A stretch of DNA of 64,000 nt from contig NZ_BMSK01000002.1 of NCBI RefSeq assembly GCF_014649115.1, positions 361,905-425,904 on the forward strand, read 5' to 3'. A program made the translations under genes and the position numbers. Below the pieces are notes generated by a model. That model was not told the origin of the DNA, did no database searches, and was given only the letters and a program-made list of their open reading frames with translations. Source of the DNA: Streptomyces eurythermus (GTDB lineage: Bacteria; Actinomycetota; Actinomycetes; Streptomycetales; Streptomycetaceae). Below, in pieces: positions 8,831 to 17,765 of this stretch. The first letter of the stretch is position 1, and every line of letters begins with the position of its first letter.

Positions 8831-10252
8831 TCAGGCCGGGTCCACACCGGCCCCCGCCGTGGGCTTCGGCCGGACGTCGGGCGCCGTCGTGTGCCGGATG
8901 TCGGCGCCCAGCTTCACCAGGTCCTCGACCAGGTCGCGGTAACCGCGGGCCAGGTGGTGGTGGTTGCGCAGCGTGGTCCGGCCCGGTACCGCGAGCGCGG
9001 CGAGCAGCAGGACCGCGGCGGCGCGCAGATCGGTGGCGTGGAGGTCGGTGCCGGGCCGGTACGGCGGGCAGGGGCCGTCGACGCGCAGGACCGTGTCGTC
9101 GACCGCCGTCCGCACGCCGAGCGCCCCCAGCTCCGGGGCGAAGCCGAAACGGTGCTCCCAGACGGCCTCCCTGATGTACGTGGGGCCTTCGGCGTACGCC
9201 CCCAGCAGGGCCAGGAAGGGCTGGCTGTCGCTGAACACGCCGCGTGACATGGCGGTGAACTCCACGGGCCGCAACGGCTTCGTCAGCGGGTGCGCGGTCA
9301 CCTCGTCGACGCCGACGTCGACCCGCACCCCCATGCGGTCCAGCAGGTCGAACTCGGGCGCGAGCGCGTGGACCGCGCGGTCGATGCCCGGCCCGGTGAT
9401 CCGCAGCGGCTCGTCCGCCAGCAGGACACCGGCGCAGATCCAGGTGACCACCTCGATCAGGTCGGGGATCAGGGTCACGTCGGCGGGCCGGTCCAGCGAC
9501 TCCGGACCACGCCCGTGGATCACCCACGTCTCGGGCCCGGCGAACTCGATGTCGGCGCCCAGGTCGCGCAGCACGGTGACCATGTCGGTCACGTCGGGCT
9601 TGAGGTACGGGTGCTTCAGCGTGGTCGTCCCGTGCGTGACCGCGCCCATCAGCAGCGCGGTCTTGACCGCCCCGCTGTAGCAGGGCCCGCTCATGAGCGC
9701 CTTGTTGCGCGTGTAGTCGAGCATGTCGATGGTGCAGGGCGTGAGCCGCTGCGCCGTGAGGTCCACGGAGCCGTCCGCCGTGAGCCGGGTGGTGACGCCG
9801 AACCGCCCCATCACGTCCAGCAGGTGCTCGACGGGCCTCCCGCGCGGGCCTTCGCCGATCGGGCAGCCGCCGCTCGCGGACAGCCGGGCCACGCCGTTGC
9901 GGGAGACGAGGGCGGGCAGCAGGTAGAGCGAACCGTGGATGCGGCCGACGAGATCGGCCGGCAGCTCCGCGCGGTCCCAGGCGGACGCGTCGACGGTGAA
10001 CGTCTCGGCCGCCCCGTCGTAGTGCGCGTGCGCGCCCGCGGCGCGGAAGATCTCGCCCAGCACCGCGGTCTCGACGATGTCCGGGCAGTTCTCGATGCGC
10101 ACGGGCGCGCTCGCGGTGGCCGCGGCGGCCACGGTGGTGACCAAGGAGTGCTTGAACCCGGAGGTGCGGACGGCCCCGGAGAGCCGGTTCCCGCCGTGGA
10201 TCTCCAGCAGCGGCTCACCAGGGGGAGCGGGTTCTCGCCAACGGTCCTGCAT
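8831..10252 (-). CDS. nikO: NikO, enolpyruvyl transferase (MurA-like)
   Basis: 473 residues if started at ATG 10252, which has a perfect AGGAGG seven bases upstream. The fold is that of MurA/EPSP synthase. GFKHSLVTT replaces MurA's KN loop, keeping Lys. The active-site loop with its Cys is present (GGCPIGEGPRGRPVEHL). In the nikkomycin pathway this enzyme transfers enolpyruvate from PEP to the 3'-OH of UMP, the first committed step to the aminohexuronic acid nucleoside. Peculiarity: no stop codon separates it from the upstream transporter-kinase frame, so a 1075-residue read-through protein is also encoded from 12058. It is the last gene of the nikI-O operon. Confidence 0.9.
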   Translation of the reverse strand: MQDRWREPAPPGEPLLEIHGGNRLSGAVRTSGFKHSLVTTVAAAATASAPVRIENCPDIVETAVLGEIFRAAGAHAHYDGAAETFTVDASAWDRAELPADLVGRIHGSLYLLPALVSRNGVARLSASGGCPIGEGPRGRPVEHLLDVMGRFGVTTRLTADGSVDLTAQRLTPCTIDMLDYTRNKALMSGPCYSGAVKTALLMGAVTHGTTTLKHPYLKPDVTDMVTVLRDLGADIEFAGPETWVIHGRGPESLDRPADVTLIPDLIEVVTWICAGVLLADEPLRITGPGIDRAVHALAPEFDLLDRMGVRVDVGVDEVTAHPLTKPLRPVEFTAMSRGVFSDSQPFLALLGAYAEGPTYIREAVWEHRFGFAPELGALGVRTAVDDTVLRVDGPCPPYRPGTDLHATDLRAAAVLLLAALAVPGRTTLRNHHHLARGYRDLVEDLVKLGADIRHTTAPDVRPKPTAGAGVDPA

Positions 10253-12058
10253 GGGGGTGCCTCCTGAGCTGAGTGGTGAGGGGTCGGGCGAAAGGGTCCG
10301 GTGCGGAATCGAGCGCAGCCACTGCCGTGCCTGCCTCGCACCGGTCAGGTGGACGACGGTGAGGCCGGGGTGCAGGCCGAGGAAAGCGGCCGTCTCGGCC
10401 CGCCGGGTGGCGTGCTGGGACCAGGCCCAGCGCAGCGGGTGGCGCGGGTTGCGCAGCATCGACCGCCAGGTCTCCCGGTTGCCGTGCCACAGCTCCCGGC
10501 CCGTGGCGGCCCGGACCACCGAGCGCCGCAGCACGCGGCGCATGACGGTCCGGCGGGGCAGGTCGAGCCAGACGAACGTGTCGGCGCGCTCGCCGAGCAG
10601 GTCGCCGACGACCCAGTGGTACTGGGCGTCGCAGATCCACGCCGGTGCCCGCGTGGCGCGCTCCACGTCGTCCGCGAACTCCGCCCGGTGGGTCCAGCCG
10701 GGACCGTGGTAGAGCGCGTCCATCTCGATGTGCCTGATGTCCAGCGCCCCGGCCAGGGCGGCGGCCAGCGTCGTCTTGCCCGCGCCGGTGATCCCGCCGA
10801 CGACGATCCGCCGCAGCGGCGCGGCCGCGGGCGCCGCCACCGGCCGGGTGGGCCGCGTGAGGAACCCGACCGACAGGGCCGTCCCCGCGCAGACGGCGGC
10901 CAGGCCGAGCCACAGCACGGTGTTCCCGTGGGCCAGCAGCGCCGTTCCGGCCGCCGGGGCGACGGCGCCCGCGATCCCGAAGGACGTCTGGAAAGTCGCG
11001 TTGTAGCGGCCCTCCAGACCGGGCGGCGCGGCGGCGTTCGCCGTCGTCGTGACGACCGGGGCGAACAGCGCGTCGCCGAGCGTGCCGATCAGTGCCGCGC
11101 CCAGGACGACCGCGGTGGTGACCGGACCCGCCCAGCCGGACGGCGCCATGACGAGGACCGACAGGGTGAAGAAGCCGGCCGCCAGGCGCAGCGCCCGCGG
11201 GGCGGAGACCCGCCGCGCGTAGGCGACCGCAGGCCGCCGGGCCACGGCCATCGCCCCGCAGGCGACGCCGATCACCACCCCCGGCACCCACGACGGCTGC
11301 CTCAGCACCACGACGGCGACCACCGGGAGCATCGTCGTCAGACAGTCGGAGACGAACGCCAGCAACAGCGTCAGCAGGCACAGCCGCAGGAAGCCGGGGG
11401 CGTCGCGCAGGTCGCGCCACCGCCACGCCCGCCCGTCGGCCGCGGGCTCGGCCGCGGGGGAGGGCAGGAGGTGCCGACGCACCGTGAGCACCAGGCCCAT
11501 GGCCGCCGCGTAGGTGAGGCCGTTGGCGTACGCGACCAGGTGCAGTCCCGTACCGCTGTCGATCAGCAGGCCCCCGGCGGTCGCGCCGATCGCACCGCCC
11601 GCCGCCCACCCGCCGACCTTCAGCACGCTCGCCGTGCTCAGCACGCCCATCAGCTCCCCGGCCGGGACCAGCCGGGCCAGCAGAGGGGTGCTGGCCGTCC
11701 AGAACAGCCGGTCCGCGGCAGCCGCGACGACGGCGAGCGCGCCGACCTGCCACGTGGCGGAGACGAAGGGGAACAGCGCGAACACCCCGGTGCGCACGGC
11801 GTAGCTCAGGGCTGCCCCGTTCGCCGGACCCCACCGGTCCACCAGCAGGCCGTTCACCGGCCCCGCGAGCAGGCCGAGGAGCCCGCCGACCGTCAGCGCG
11901 GCACCGACATGCGCCAGGGGGAGGTGCTGACCCCGGGTGAAGAAGATCAGCGCGACCGGCGCCCACAGGCCGTTGCCCACGCAGTCGACGGTCAGCGCCA
12001 CGAGATAGGTGCGCTTCCCGGGCGTCTTCCGCCCCCGGCCGGTTAGGAACGGGATCAC
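10253..12058 (-). CDS. nikN: NikN, MFS transporter fused to P-loop kinase, open into nikO
   Basis: Starts at ATG 12058, overlapping the nikM stop by 4 nt (ATGA). Residues ~1-405 are a twelve-helix-type MFS transporter (LLVDRWGPANGAALSY loop). From about residue 421 comes an adenylate-kinase-like P-loop domain (GGITGAGKTTL; later DAQYHWVVGDLL and FVWLDLPRR). The frame has no stop before nikO's ATG (residue 603), so a natural tri-fusion is encoded unless a base is missing here. In the polyoxin pathway the MFS and kinase functions are separate (PolQ1/PolQ2), and the kinase makes the cryptic 2'-phosphate on octosyl-acid intermediates. By analogy this domain supplies that phosphate and the transporter exports product. 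Confidence 0.8.
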
Positions 12059-12696
12059 GGGCGGACGAAGTGCACGAGCAGTGCCCGCCGGTCCACGGGG
12101 CAGGTGTCGGCGACCGGCGGCACGCCGTGCCAGGACCGGTCCGAGCGGACGAGCACGACGGACGTCCCGGTGGTCGGCGCCACCCGCTTCGCGCAGTCGG
12201 CCATGTCCGCGCTGCGCAGCAGCCGCAGGTCACCTCTCCACTCCGGGTCCCACCCGTCGTTGAAGTAGAAAAGGTGGGTCACCGCCTTGTCCGGGCGGTC
12301 GGTGTGCGGCTCGATCCAGCAGCCCCGCGCGTAGCGGGTCATACGGGCCTCGACCAGACACCGCTCCAGGTCCACGCCGGTGAGCGCGGACAGCGCCTCT
12401 CGGTAGGGCCGGGAGACGACGTCCGCGACGAACTGCTGCCAGTTCGCGGGGAGCGTGCGCACCTGGTCCTCGTCGACCGCGCCGGCGGTGACGAGGTTGC
12501 GGTTGAACATCCGGTACTGCTTGTCGGACCGGTTCAGGTCGGTGCGCTCGGACTCCTCGAAGCCGTCGTCGCTGAACTCGCCGCGCAGCTTCTCGGCGAC
12601 GGCGTCCGTGACGAACGAGCGAGGGATCACCACGTGGCCGAACGGGTCCTGTTCCAGCTCGGCCCGGCTGATGGTCTCGATGTCGACTAGGGACAC
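12055..12696 (-). CDS. nikM: NikM, Fe(II)/2-oxoglutarate oxygenase
   Basis: 213 residues from GTG 12696, preceded by GAGGAAG. The prolyl-4-hydroxylase-type core is complete: HxD in IEPHTDRPDK, distal His in RSWHGV, and the 2OG-binding Arg in RRALLVHF. It is paralogous to NikI and to the degenerate protein at 16846. It belongs to the group (PolK-like) that oxidises octosyl-acid-type nucleosides, helping to cut the eight-carbon sugar down to the aminohexuronic acid; the exact step is recalled from the polyoxin/nikkomycin literature, not seen here. It is coupled downstream to nikN and lies 10 bp after nikL. Confidence 0.87.
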   Translation of the reverse strand: MSLVDIETISRAELEQDPFGHVVIPRSFVTDAVAEKLRGEFSDDGFEESERTDLNRSDKQYRMFNRNLVTAGAVDEDQVRTLPANWQQFVADVVSRPYREALSALTGVDLERCLVEARMTRYARGCWIEPHTDRPDKAVTHLFYFNDGWDPEWRGDLRLLRSADMADCAKRVAPTTGTSVVLVRSDRSWHGVPPVADTCPVDRRALLVHFVRP

Positions 12697-12706
12697 GTCT
12701 TCTTCC

Positions 12707-13441
12707 TCACAGGTGAGCGGGATGGGTGAACGCGCCGACGACCGTGCGCAGCCGGGTCTCCTCCCGGAGGCCGTGGAGGGTGAGCATCCGGGCGACGCTG
12801 CCGTGTTCGGCCTCGATCCCGGCGATCAGGGAGCGCATCGTCGCCGCCGGCGTGGAGGTCCGCAGCCGCAACTGCGCGAGGGTGTCCTCGCGGGTCCAGT
12901 TCGGGCGGGCGTCGGCGCTGCGCAGGGCGCGGTAGGCGCGGGCGGTCAGGGCGTAGTCCCGGGCGACGTCCGCCGTCCGCACCCCGAGCGCCCGCAGGAC
13001 CAGGGCGCTGACGACGCCGGTGCGGTCCTTGCCCATCGCGCAGCAGATGTAGACGGGGACCTCCGCACCTTCGGCGAGCAGGTCCACGATCTCCGCCGCG
13101 ACCGGCGCCGCCCTCGTCAGCATGTCACGGTAGTTCGCGAGGTAGTCGCTGGGCCGGGGACGCGCATTGCCCCGGATACGGCTCATGTCGCCGGCCACGG
13201 GCCGGGACAGCACGGTCGCGCCCGTGTACTCGGGCCCCCGGTACTGCCGGCGTTCCTCCTCCAGACGCAGGTCGACGACGGTACGGATGCCCAGGCCGCC
13301 GAGCGCCGGCGCCGTCTGCGGAGACGGCGCCGGCCCCCGGACGAGGAGCCCCCGCCGCAGGTACCCCCCGCCGGGACCGCGCAGCCCGCCCAGATCGCGC
13401 ACGTTGGGCAGGCCCGGAACCATGATCCTTCGGGTGTTCAT
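12707..13441 (-). CDS. nikL: NikL, protein-tyrosine-phosphatase-fold phosphatase
   Basis: 244 residues. The CX5R phosphate-binding loop is intact (CCAMGKDRTG). The N-terminus (NVRDLGGLRG) and VVDLR motif are typical of the lipid/tyrosine phosphatase family of bacteria. Within this operon it most likely dephosphorylates nucleoside intermediates: the 5'-phosphate of octosyl acid phosphate, or the cryptic 2'-phosphate at the end. It overlaps nikK by 4 nt, so its translation should be coupled. Confidence 0.87.
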   Translation of the reverse strand: MNTRRIMVPGLPNVRDLGGLRGPGGGYLRRGLLVRGPAPSPQTAPALGGLGIRTVVDLRLEEERRQYRGPEYTGATVLSRPVAGDMSRIRGNARPRPSDYLANYRDMLTRAAPVAAEIVDLLAEGAEVPVYICCAMGKDRTGVVSALVLRALGVRTADVARDYALTARAYRALRSADARPNWTREDTLAQLRLRTSTPAATMRSLIAGIEAEHGSVARMLTLHGLREETRLRTVVGAFTHPAHL

Positions 13442-14562
13442 GTCACCCCTTCGCGGTACCGGTCGCCCAGGGCGGCGACGACCCGACGGACGACGGCCTC
13501 GTTCGCGACCGCGATACGGACGGCGGCCGGCAGCCCCGGCGCGCCGGACAGGTCCCGTACGACGATCCCCCGCCCCAGGAGGTGCCGGCTCGCGGCCCCG
13601 GCGTCCGCCGGATCGGGGACGTCCCAGGTGACGAAGTTCCCGCCGCTCGGCCGGGCGTGCCAGCCGGGCACCGCGCGCTCGACCTCGGCCGCGAACCGCT
13701 TCCGCAGCCGCCGCACGTCGGCCCAGATCGCGGTGAAGACGGCCTGCTCCTCCAGTGAGCGCCGCAGCAGCGCGACCGCCGGAGCGGAGACCGAGCCCTC
13801 CGGGTCCAGGTCGAACAGGTGGCGGGCGGTCGCCGGGTGCGCGACCGTCACCGCGATCCGGGCGCCCGACAGCCCGTAGGACTTGGAGAACGTGTTGACG
13901 CGGACGACGTGCCGCAGACCGGCGAGCCCGCGCACCAGCTCCTCGCCGCCCTCGGTGAACGCCAGGTAGGCGGTGTCCACGACCAGCAGACTGCCGTGCT
14001 CCGCCACCGCGTCCGCCAGCTCGGCCAGCTCCTCCCTTCCGTGCACCTGCCCGGTGAAGCTGTGCGGGGTGGTGACGACGACGAACGCCGGCGCACCCGC
14101 GCGCAGCCGCCGCGCCAGGTCACGGAGGTCGAACAGCCCGGTCTCCGGGTCCGGGGCCACGGGGTCCAGGACACAGCCCGAGATCGCCGCGAACTTCGCC
14201 CATCCGTCGAAGTTCGGCTGGTGCAGGACGATCCGCGACACCTCCGGGAACGCGCGGGTCAGCAGGTTCAGCCCGGGATCGCTGCCCGCGGTCAGGACGA
14301 GGGAGTCGGTGTCCACCCCGAACCGGTCGGCGAGCATGCCGTAGACCGGCTGGAGGATGGGGTAGGTCAGCACGTCGTCCGGGTCGAACTCCGCCAGCGT
14401 GGCCCGGTGCACCGCCGCCGCCCGGCTGTCCAGCAGCCCGCAGTTCTTCAGGTTGATCTCGTCGGGGACCCGGACCCGCCGGTTGCGGAACCGGCCGGCG
14501 CTTTCCCCCAGGAAGGGGGAGCCCGCCCCTTCCCGCGCCGGCACGAGCGTTTCGTCCCTCAT
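13438..14562 (-). CDS. nikK: NikK, PLP-dependent aminotransferase (histidinol-phosphate type)
   Basis: 374 residues, fold type I. The PLP lysine lies in NTFSKSYGLSGARI, and the Asn/Asp/Tyr environment (HQPNFDGW; VVDTAYLAF) follows the HisC/CobD pattern. In the pathway it installs the 5'-amino group of the aminohexuronic acid nucleoside. ATGA overlaps at both ends link it to nikJ and nikL. The assignment of substrate comes from known nikkomycin/polyoxin genetics; the sequence itself shows only a class I/II aminotransferase. Confidence 0.88.
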   Translation of the reverse strand: MRDETLVPAREGAGSPFLGESAGRFRNRRVRVPDEINLKNCGLLDSRAAAVHRATLAEFDPDDVLTYPILQPVYGMLADRFGVDTDSLVLTAGSDPGLNLLTRAFPEVSRIVLHQPNFDGWAKFAAISGCVLDPVAPDPETGLFDLRDLARRLRAGAPAFVVVTTPHSFTGQVHGREELAELADAVAEHGSLLVVDTAYLAFTEGGEELVRGLAGLRHVVRVNTFSKSYGLSGARIAVTVAHPATARHLFDLDPEGSVSAPAVALLRRSLEEQAVFTAIWADVRRLRKRFAAEVERAVPGWHARPSGGNFVTWDVPDPADAGAASRHLLGRGIVVRDLSGAPGLPAAVRIAVANEAVVRRVVAALGDRYREGVT

Positions 14563-15923
14563 GCCGGGCGCAGGGCCGGGCCGGCGGCGCGGGCGGGGAT
14601 GTTCTCGAACACCTGCGTGACGTCCGGCTGGCTGCCGAAGATGATGTCATAGCCGCGGGCCAGCTCGTCGTCGGTCAGCGCGTGGGTGCCCGGCACGAAC
14701 AACTGCCGGTTGAACGCGGCCATCTCGTGGTCGGGGAGGTCCGGGTCGGCGAGCTCCCAGGGGGCGTACACGGTCGGCCGGGCCCGGCCCCCGCGCTGCT
14801 GGACGGCCTCGATGGTCCGCTCGGCCCCCTCGATCGTGGTGCCGGGCAGCCCGACGATGACGAAGCAGTTCAGCTCGATGCCCGACTCCTCGCACCAGGC
14901 CGAGAGCCGGTCGAGGTCCGTCGCGGACTTCTGCTTCGCCCGGGGCAGCAACGCGCCCTCCTGCGGGTCGAGCGTCTCCAGACCGACGCTGATCCGGACG
15001 CAGCCGGCCGCCCCCATCGACCGGATCATCCCCTCGCCGAGGTGGTGGACCGTCGTCGCGCACTTCCACGGGTACGGGGAACCGCGCCCGGTCAGCTCCC
15101 GGCAGAGCTCCTCCGTCCACTTCTTGTCCAGCGTGAACGTCGGCGCGTAGAACGCCACGTACTCGAACGGCGCCGCGGCGAACGACTCCTCGATGTACCG
15201 GACCGTCCGCTCGACCGTGAGCCGCCGTTCCTTCCGCGTGTAGATCAGTGGCACCTCGCAGTAGGAGCAGCCGACCGGGCACCCGCGAGCCGCCGGTACG
15301 ACCAGTTCGCGGCGGCGCGGGATGCCGCAGAACTTGTTGGCGTCGTCGAAGTAGAGGGCGTCGTAGTGCCCGTACGGGATCTCGTCGGGCGTCGGCAGGT
15401 ACCAGTCCTCGGCCGGGAGCAGGTCGCCGCGGCGCTTGGGAGCGGCCCAGGAGCCGTCGCGGCGCAGGTGCACCCCCGCCGCGTCGGCCGCCCGGCCCCG
15501 GAAGGCATCGATCGCGGCGACGACGCCGGACTCGAAGTCGCCGTTCTCCACGATCGCGTCGATGTCGAAGCGCTCGAAGAAGCGGGGGTTGACCCCGGAC
15601 AGCCTGCCGAACGTGACGATCGGGGCGTCCGGGTTCAGCGCCCGTGCGTAGGAGACGAGCCGGCGCAGCCCGTCGATGCCGTCGAACTCGTTCATCACGG
15701 CGATCACGTCGTACCGCTCCTGGAAGAGCCTGCTGCCCAGGTCCTTCCACGTCAGCCGCTCGACACTGGCGTCGATCGCGGTGACCTGGGCGCCCGGGTA
15801 GACGGCGCGCAGGTGACCGGTGACCTGGTAGAGCGCGAGGTGGTGCCCCGCGTTGAAGTAGCTGAGCACCTGCGGCGGCCAGATCACGAGGATCTTCCGG
15901 GGTTCGTCCACAATCTTTCCCAT
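14559..15923 (-). CDS. nikJ: NikJ, radical SAM octosyl acid phosphate synthase
   Basis: 454 residues from ATG 15923, preceded by AAAGGA. The open frame extends to 16070 but without a ribosome site. The N-terminal ~150 residues resemble a cobalamin-binding fold (KILVIWPPQVLSYFNAGHH; VIAVMNEFDG). The radical SAM cluster motif is RGCPVGCSYCEVP (CX3CX2C) at about residue 220. NikJ/PolH are known to cyclise 3'-enolpyruvyl-UMP to octosyl acid 5'-phosphate by a 5'-deoxyadenosyl radical. It sits between nikI and nikK with a 4-nt overlap to nikK. Confidence 0.92.
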   Translation of the reverse strand: MGKIVDEPRKILVIWPPQVLSYFNAGHHLALYQVTGHLRAVYPGAQVTAIDASVERLTWKDLGSRLFQERYDVIAVMNEFDGIDGLRRLVSYARALNPDAPIVTFGRLSGVNPRFFERFDIDAIVENGDFESGVVAAIDAFRGRAADAAGVHLRRDGSWAAPKRRGDLLPAEDWYLPTPDEIPYGHYDALYFDDANKFCGIPRRRELVVPAARGCPVGCSYCEVPLIYTRKERRLTVERTVRYIEESFAAAPFEYVAFYAPTFTLDKKWTEELCRELTGRGSPYPWKCATTVHHLGEGMIRSMGAAGCVRISVGLETLDPQEGALLPRAKQKSATDLDRLSAWCEESGIELNCFVIVGLPGTTIEGAERTIEAVQQRGGRARPTVYAPWELADPDLPDHEMAAFNRQLFVPGTHALTDDELARGYDIIFGSQPDVTQVFENIPARAAGPALRPA

Positions 15924-15955
15924 GGGGGGTCCTTTCGGTGCCGGGCGCGGGACGG

Positions 15956-16612
15956 TCAGTTCTGCGGCCGGTACGCGGAGCCGGCGAGCCCGGTGGTCAG
16001 CCAGTACTCGATCTGGACCGTGATGCGCTCGGTCCCCTCCGGGTGCTCGATCTTCGAGACCGCGTGCCACGACTTGTCGGTGGGCGGGAAGGCGAGCAGC
16101 TGGCCGCCGACCGGGCTGATCTCCTCCGTCGGACCCTCCTTGGGGGACGCGAAGATCTGGAACTGCCCGCCCGCCTCGACGGGCCAGTCACGGTTCAGGT
16201 AGAGGATCACGGTGATCGCCTTGGTCGGCTTGTCCTTGTGTACCGACAGGTAGTCGCCGTTGCGGTGGGTGTAGAGGCCGATGCTGCGCTGCAGGCCGGC
16301 CAGTTCGATCCCGGTCGACTTCTCCAGCCAGGCGGTGAACTCGGCGCCGCGCAGCTCCTCCACGAGGTCGCGCCAGACCCCGGGCAGGCGGGGGAAGACC
16401 GGGGCTTCCTCTTCGAGGACGATGAGGTCCACGAGGTTCATCCGGTACTGCTTCTCGTGCTTCGGGTCCTCGACCGCGATCTTCGCGACGTCGGCGGTCG
16501 GCACGGTCGCGAGCAGCTCGTCCAGTTGCCCGTCGTCGAGCAGGTCACGGCCGCGGAAGAGCTGGAACGGCTGGGTACGTTCCTCCAGCGCCGAGTCGAG
16601 CGTCAGCACCAC
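15956..16612 (-). CDS. nikI: NikI, Fe(II)/2-oxoglutarate oxygenase
   Basis: 218 residues from the first of two tandem GTGs (16612, 16609), with AAGGAG upstream; the frame is open to 16747. The iron-site HxD is in SVHKDKP, the distal His in KSWHAV, and the Arg in ERITVQIEYW. It acts with NikM and NikK in turning octosyl acid phosphate intermediates into the aminohexuronic acid nucleoside. First gene of the leftward nikI-O operon; its promoter lies in the 233-bp gap shared with the divergent gene at 16846, which carries SARP-type heptads. Confidence 0.88.
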   Translation of the reverse strand: MVLTLDSALEERTQPFQLFRGRDLLDDGQLDELLATVPTADVAKIAVEDPKHEKQYRMNLVDLIVLEEEAPVFPRLPGVWRDLVEELRGAEFTAWLEKSTGIELAGLQRSIGLYTHRNGDYLSVHKDKPTKAITVILYLNRDWPVEAGGQFQIFASPKEGPTEEISPVGGQLLAFPPTDKSWHAVSKIEHPEGTERITVQIEYWLTTGLAGSAYRPQN

Positions 16613-16730
16613 GGTGTCTCCTTGGGGTCGATGCGTGGGCCCGGGACGGCCCGGGCCTGACCTGGCCACAGCCTGTCCGCGGGCCCCTGCCGACCCCTCG
16701 TCGGTTCGCTGCCCGGCCGCTGCCGGGGAT

Positions 16731-16771
16731 CGGCAAGGTCTTCGCAAACCGGCGCGCCATCACACGGCAAG
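16731..16771. promoter_or_regulatory. Candidate SanG heptads in the nikI/nikH divergent promoter region
   Basis: Two perfect CGGCAAG heptads at 16731-16737 and 16765-16771, start-to-start 34 bp (three turns), with a weak copy at 16742 (TCGCAAA). CGGCAAG is the repeat reported for SanG binding in the sanN-sanO (nikA-nikP1) gap. The region lies 119-159 bp upstream of nikI and 75-115 bp upstream of the gene at 16846. Confidence 0.6.
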
Positions 16772-16845
16772 CGGGACGGTGACACTGGCGGGGCAGCCCT
16801 GATACCCGAACCGGTGCACACGCCGGCCGCCGAGAGGTACGAGTC

Positions 16846-17472
16846 TTGATCAACCTGGACGTCCGGCTCGAAACGTGGGACCACCCCTTCCGGCACTTCC
16901 GCGGCGCCGGTCTGCTCTCCGCGCGCCACCTGGCCGACCTCGGCGCCACCGCGCCGGACGAGGGCCTGTTCCAGCGGATCGACACCTCCACCGGTGAGGC
17001 ACGGCGCCGCTACCGCTCGTCCGTCCTGCCGGTCTCCGACAACAAGACCGGCCTCACCCCCGATGAGATCCCTCTGGCGGCGCCCTGGCGCGAACTGGTC
17101 ACCGACCTGCTGTCCGACGAGTTCACCGACTGGCTCCGCCGCGAGACCGGGGTGGACACCACCGGGCTCCACCGCCGGGCCGAGATCTACCACCACCACG
17201 ACGGCGACTTCGAGGACCTCAGCGTCGGCAAACAGCACAAGAGACTCGCCTTCGTACTGCACACCAACGAGCACTGGCCGGCCGACGGCGGCGGAGAACA
17301 GGAGTACTGGTCCGGCCCGGACAGGTCGGCCGGCCCCGCCTCGACCATGCTTCCGACGGGAGGCACCGCCTGGCTCTACTCGGCATCGCCCTCGTCCTGG
17401 CACCGGATGGCGCCGGTCAGCGCGGGGCGGGGCCTGGTGCGGCGGTGGGTCGCCATGGCCTTCTTCGAGTGA
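16846..17472 (+). CDS. nikH: Degenerate NikI/NikM-like oxygenase paralogue (nikH position)
   Basis: 208 residues from TTG 16846 (GAGAGG upstream). It aligns with NikI throughout: IYHHHDGD for LYTHRNGD, then NEHWPADGGG for NRDWPVEAGG. But the iron-binding HKD of NikI is replaced by GKQ (DLSVGKQHKRL). The distal His (SSWHRM) and the Arg (GLVRRW) remain. Without the His/Asp pair it should not bind iron in the usual way, so it may be a structural partner, a regulator, or a dead duplicate. It is transcribed alone, divergent from nikI and convergent with nikG. The symbol is assigned only because it lies exactly between nikG and nikI. Confidence 0.7.
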   Translation: MINLDVRLETWDHPFRHFRGAGLLSARHLADLGATAPDEGLFQRIDTSTGEARRRYRSSVLPVSDNKTGLTPDEIPLAAPWRELVTDLLSDEFTDWLRRETGVDTTGLHRRAEIYHHHDGDFEDLSVGKQHKRLAFVLHTNEHWPADGGGEQEYWSGPDRSAGPASTMLPTGGTAWLYSASPSSWHRMAPVSAGRGLVRRWVAMAFFE

Positions 17473-17510
17473 CCGGCGAACCCCGGCCTGACACCGACGG
17501 CCGGACAGGA

Positions 17511-17550
17511 CGGAAGCCGCCGCCCGAGTCGTCTCGGACGGCGGCTTCCG
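17511..17550. terminator. Bidirectional terminator between nikH and nikG
   Basis: CGGAAGCCGCCG pairs perfectly with CGGCGGCTTCCG. After one mismatch, CCGAG/CTCGG closes on a TCGT loop, giving 17 base pairs in 40 nt. It lies 38 bp past the nikH stop and 4 bp past the nikG stop, so it serves both convergent transcripts. Confidence 0.85.
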
Positions 17551-17554
17551 CCGG

Positions 17555-17749
17555 TCACTCCTCGTCGATCCGGATGGCCGACGACGGGCACAGGTGGACC
17601 GCCTGACGGACGGCCGGCCGATCCGCCCCGGCCGGATCCACCGTCACGGGCGCGACCAGCCCCTCCTCGTCCTGGTCGAAGACGGCGGGCGCCACCAGGA
17701 CGCACTGGGCGGCGCCGACGCACCGCCCCCTGTCCGCGGTGATGTGCAC
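17555..17749 (-). CDS. nikG: NikG, 3Fe-4S ferredoxin
   Basis: 64 residues from GTG 17749. Cysteines in CVGAAQC and in HLCPSSAI form the three-Cys pattern of the small 3Fe-4S ferredoxins that feed actinobacterial P450s. The C-terminus is acidic, suited to docking a redox partner. Encoded 16 bp after nikF, so it is the expected electron donor for that P450. Last gene of the nikA-G operon, directly before a strong terminator. Confidence 0.92.
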   Translation of the reverse strand: MHITADRGRCVGAAQCVLVAPAVFDQDEEGLVAPVTVDPAGADRPAVRQAVHLCPSSAIRIDEE

Positions 17750-17765
17750 GGGCGTGCCCCTCTCC

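Noticed and set aside
16613..16747. Longer N-terminus for nikI up to 16747
   Set aside because: The extension is Arg/Pro/Gly-rich, lacks similarity to NikM or the 16846 protein, and would overlap the heptads; GTG 16612 has a good AAGGAG.
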